Shown here: piece by piece, positions 6,161 to 8,058 of the stretch | Position numbering within the stretch: the stretch's first letter is position 1 | Layout of the letters: every line of letters starts with the position of its first letter | Assembly (NCBI GenBank): GCA_008501565.1 | Contig: QQUL01000209.1 | Coordinates: 1-8,058, forward strand | Direction: 5' to 3' | Origin: Armatimonadota bacterium | Lineage (GTDB): Bacteria > Actinomycetota > Acidimicrobiia > Spongiisociales > UBA5794 | DNA: 8,058 nucleotides | Program-made: the position numbers and the translations under genes | Notes under the pieces: generated by a model | Database searches by the model: none | What the model saw: only the letters and a program-made list of their open reading frames with translations | Told to the model about the DNA's origin: nothing

Positions 6161-7390
6161 GTGGACCGCGACCGCATCGAATACCGAACGTCAACACTCG
6201 TTGCCACGCCATCACCGACCGGCTCCGAACACGCCGCGATTGACCTTGTGGCTTCGTGGATTTCCCCCAAAGCAGACGAGGTTGATCAATGGATCACACC
6301 GATGGCCGAGCTACAGAAGGATCCCGCCTATCCCGGCATCGAAGTCGAACGCAACGAGGTCCCCGTCATTGCTGCACGGGCCGTGGGATCCCGGCCGGGA
6401 CCCGTTGTGGTCCTCACCGGTCATGTTGACGTCGTCCCGATCGGCGACCCTGACACCTGGAGTGTCGACCCTGGTGGCGAGCTTCGGGGATCGACTCTCT
6501 TTGGACGCGGCGCATGTGACATGAAGGCGGGCGTTGTTGCCTGCGTCGAGGTGTTCAACCTGATCGCTGACGGTCCTCGCGACTTTGCCGGCGAAGTATG
6601 TCTCGTGGTTGTATCCGGTGAGGAGGACGGGGGATGCGGAACCCTTGCCGCGATCCGACGGGGCTGGGTGGGTGATGCCGTGATCGTGGCCGAGCCAAGC
6701 TCGGGACCCGAGGGTCCCCAGATCGTTGCTGCTCACGGCGGAGCGTTGACGTTCACGATCCGTGTGGCCGGCCGCGGCGCGCACGCTGCAAAGCGCCGCG
6801 ACGGCGAGTCGGCGCTCGATCATTTCATCACGGTCTATGGCGCACTACGTCGAATCGAAAACGAGCTCAATGATGCCGAGACGAATCCGCTCATGACCGA
6901 GCTCGGTCTTCCGTATCCCACCACGGTCGGCATTGTCAGGGGAGGCGAGTGGGCATCCAACGTGATGGACCATCTGGAAGCCGATATTCGTGTCGGTGTC
7001 GCTCTCGGAGAGACGATTCCTCAGGCAGAGGCGCGCTTCGCCCGGACACTGAGTGAAGCCATCGCCGGTGATCGGTGGCTCGATGCCCACCCACCTTCGG
7101 TTGTCAGAACCGGAGCCGCATTCGGATCGTCATCGGTCAACCCGGACACGCATCTCGTTCAGACGCTCGGCGACGCAGCCGAGGCAGCCAGCGGTACACG
7201 CCCCCGAGTCGTCGGCGCATCGTACGGCTGTGACATGGCGCTCTGGATCAACGAAGCCAACGCGGTCGCAGCCGTGTACGGCCCGGGAGACGTCGCAACG
7301 GCCCATGCCCCCGACGAGCGGGTTGATCTGGATGAAGTCACCCGGGTTGCGGAAGTCCTCACCGAAGCGATCCGCAGGTTTACGTCTTGA
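6161..7390 (+). CDS. M20-family metallohydrolase (ArgE/DapE/peptidase-like)
   Basis: A 409-residue cytoplasmic di-zinc hydrolase of the M20 clan. The metal and catalytic residues are all visible: H88 and D90 in GHVDVV, bridging D120 in GACDMKAG, catalytic E154 and metal-binding E155 in SGEEDGG, E178 in AEPS, and H382 near the end in AHAPDE. Residues about 195-310 form the inserted dimerisation domain, with H208 in GRGAHAA, the His that completes the partner subunit's active site in this clan. Known members remove acyl groups from amino acids (acetylornithine deacetylase, succinyl-diaminopimelate desuccinylase, aminoacylase) or cleave dipeptides. The sequence alone does not separate these, and no arginine or lysine synthesis genes adjoin, so the substrate is unassigned. 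No signal peptide is seen. The GTG start is well supported by a GGAGG site. The gene is divergent from the transsulfuration operon and ends one base from the opposing glyoxalase-like gene. Confidence 0.93.
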   Translation: MDRDRIEYRTSTLVATPSPTGSEHAAIDLVASWISPKADEVDQWITPMAELQKDPAYPGIEVERNEVPVIAARAVGSRPGPVVVLTGHVDVVPIGDPDTWSVDPGGELRGSTLFGRGACDMKAGVVACVEVFNLIADGPRDFAGEVCLVVVSGEEDGGCGTLAAIRRGWVGDAVIVAEPSSGPEGPQIVAAHGGALTFTIRVAGRGAHAAKRRDGESALDHFITVYGALRRIENELNDAETNPLMTELGLPYPTTVGIVRGGEWASNVMDHLEADIRVGVALGETIPQAEARFARTLSEAIAGDRWLDAHPPSVVRTGAAFGSSSVNPDTHLVQTLGDAAEAASGTRPRVVGASYGCDMALWINEANAVAAVYGPGDVATAHAPDERVDLDEVTRVAEVLTEAIRRFTS

Positions 7391-7391
7391 C

Positions 7392-8057
7392 TCAGTCCAG
7401 CCTCAACGAGCCGTTCGGTGTTTCGATGTCCGCCACGAGTCTCGTCATCGGACCGCTCGACACGTCCATCTGAATGCCGAAGGTTTGGAGCGCCGTTTTC
7501 ACGGCATCAGGGTTCGGGTGCTCAATCACGAGATTGGTGAGGGAGCATCCATCCGGGAGGTCGTCGGCTGGGTGTGCGCCCGTGCCCCAGTCGATGAAGA
7601 AGGGGACCGCTCCACCAAGTCGATCGCGGTACGGGTCGGTGTACATCCACGAAAGCACCGTTCCGTCTGTTGTCTCACGCATGCCGTCCACGGCGTCACC
7701 CAGATCAATGCCGGCCGTTGCAGCCAGATCGAGGGTTGTCTCGATGTCGCTGGAGTGAGCTGCCCAGCTTGCGAGCCGCGGTGTCTCAAGCGTGTCGAGG
7801 CCGACAACCGTCGGGAGGCCGTCGAACTCCCGATCGGGATCGGGACCAATGATCTCGAAGTAGCGTCGAGGGCCGAGCCGGATCAGAGCGTTGCGCGTCC
7901 CGAGGCCGGGATGGCGTCCACCGACGACGGGACCGATGCCAAACAATTCACTGACCTCAGCGATGGTTGCTTCGACATCAGGCGTGGCATACAGCAGATG
8001 ATCCACCCGTTCAACGAACAGGGCCAGGGTGTGGGTCAAGCCTTTGCGGCCTTCCAC
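7392..8057 (-). CDS. Glyoxalase-like (VOC-type) domain protein, possibly 5' partial
   Basis: The open frame encodes up to 221 residues in the window. The first half matches the glyoxalase-like domain group (Pfam Glyoxalase_2/3-type, probably PF13468): VDHLLYATPD at 18-27, GGRHPGLGTRN at 46-56, and YFEIIGPDP at 66-74. H20, H49 and E68 are candidate metal ligands. The second half (about 95-221) looks like a degenerate repeat of the same beta-alpha-beta fold, ending NGSLRLD. Members are poorly characterised and may act in small-molecule modification or isomerisation; no reaction is assigned. The start is unsettled. The GTG at 8057 touches the window edge, a TTG at 8039 and a GTG at 8006 are alternatives, and similarity to the domain begins at about 8006. 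The frame may also continue beyond the window. It converges on the M20 gene with one base between stops. Confidence 0.8.
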   Translation of the reverse strand: MEGRKGLTHTLALFVERVDHLLYATPDVEATIAEVSELFGIGPVVGGRHPGLGTRNALIRLGPRRYFEIIGPDPDREFDGLPTVVGLDTLETPRLASWAAHSSDIETTLDLAATAGIDLGDAVDGMRETTDGTVLSWMYTDPYRDRLGGAVPFFIDWGTGAHPADDLPDGCSLTNLVIEHPNPDAVKTALQTFGIQMDVSSGPMTRLVADIETPNGSLRLD

Positions 8058-8058
8058 G

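Noticed and set aside
1..8058. A defence island, prophage, CRISPR array or integrated element
   Set aside because: No repeat arrays, integrase, transposase, tRNA or phage genes were seen. The NB-ARC ATPase could recall STAND defence proteins, but its cyclase fusion is a known signalling architecture and its neighbours are metabolic enzymes.

Overview
The window reads as ordinary chromosomal DNA of a GC-rich actinobacterium. An Acidimicrobiia-type marine or soil lineage is a guess from gene style, not a proven placement. The signs are several GTG starts, a class III cyclase fused to an NB-ARC ATPase, and -10 boxes of the TANNNT type placed directly in front of start codons. There are seven protein genes, packed so that no gap exceeds about 85 bases. 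I see no RNA gene, mobile element, CRISPR array or phage gene.

Left part, minus strand (1-2533): the N-terminal 434 codons of a cyclase/NB-ARC signalling protein, whose C-terminus lies outside the window, preceded by a class V-fold PLP enzyme of the isopenicillin N epimerase-like group. Centre (2618-4423, plus strand): a predicted lipoprotein with a compact YtcJ-like amidohydrolase domain and a C-terminal discoidin (F5/8 type C) domain. It diverges from the PLP enzyme across an 84-base promoter region.

Right centre (4453-6082, minus strand): a two-gene unit of a transsulfuration-family PLP enzyme followed 10 bases later by a small zinc deaminase that matches yeast Fcy1 cytosine deaminase in its catalytic and base-binding residues. 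Divergent from it is an M20 metallohydrolase (6161-7390, plus). The M20 gene converges on a glyoxalase-like (VOC-type) protein gene at the right edge, with one base between the two stop codons.

The genes do not add up to one recognised pathway. Most are small-molecule enzymes acting on amino acids, amides or nucleobases, with one signalling protein. The main observations are three starts (1303, 2533, 2618) that each sit exactly 6 bases after a TANNNT box and lack a Shine-Dalgarno sequence, which suggests leaderless mRNAs; a Fcy1-like cytosine deaminase in a bacterial operon; and a surface amidohydrolase with an added carbohydrate- or lipid-binding type domain. I found no convincing undescribed multi-gene system.
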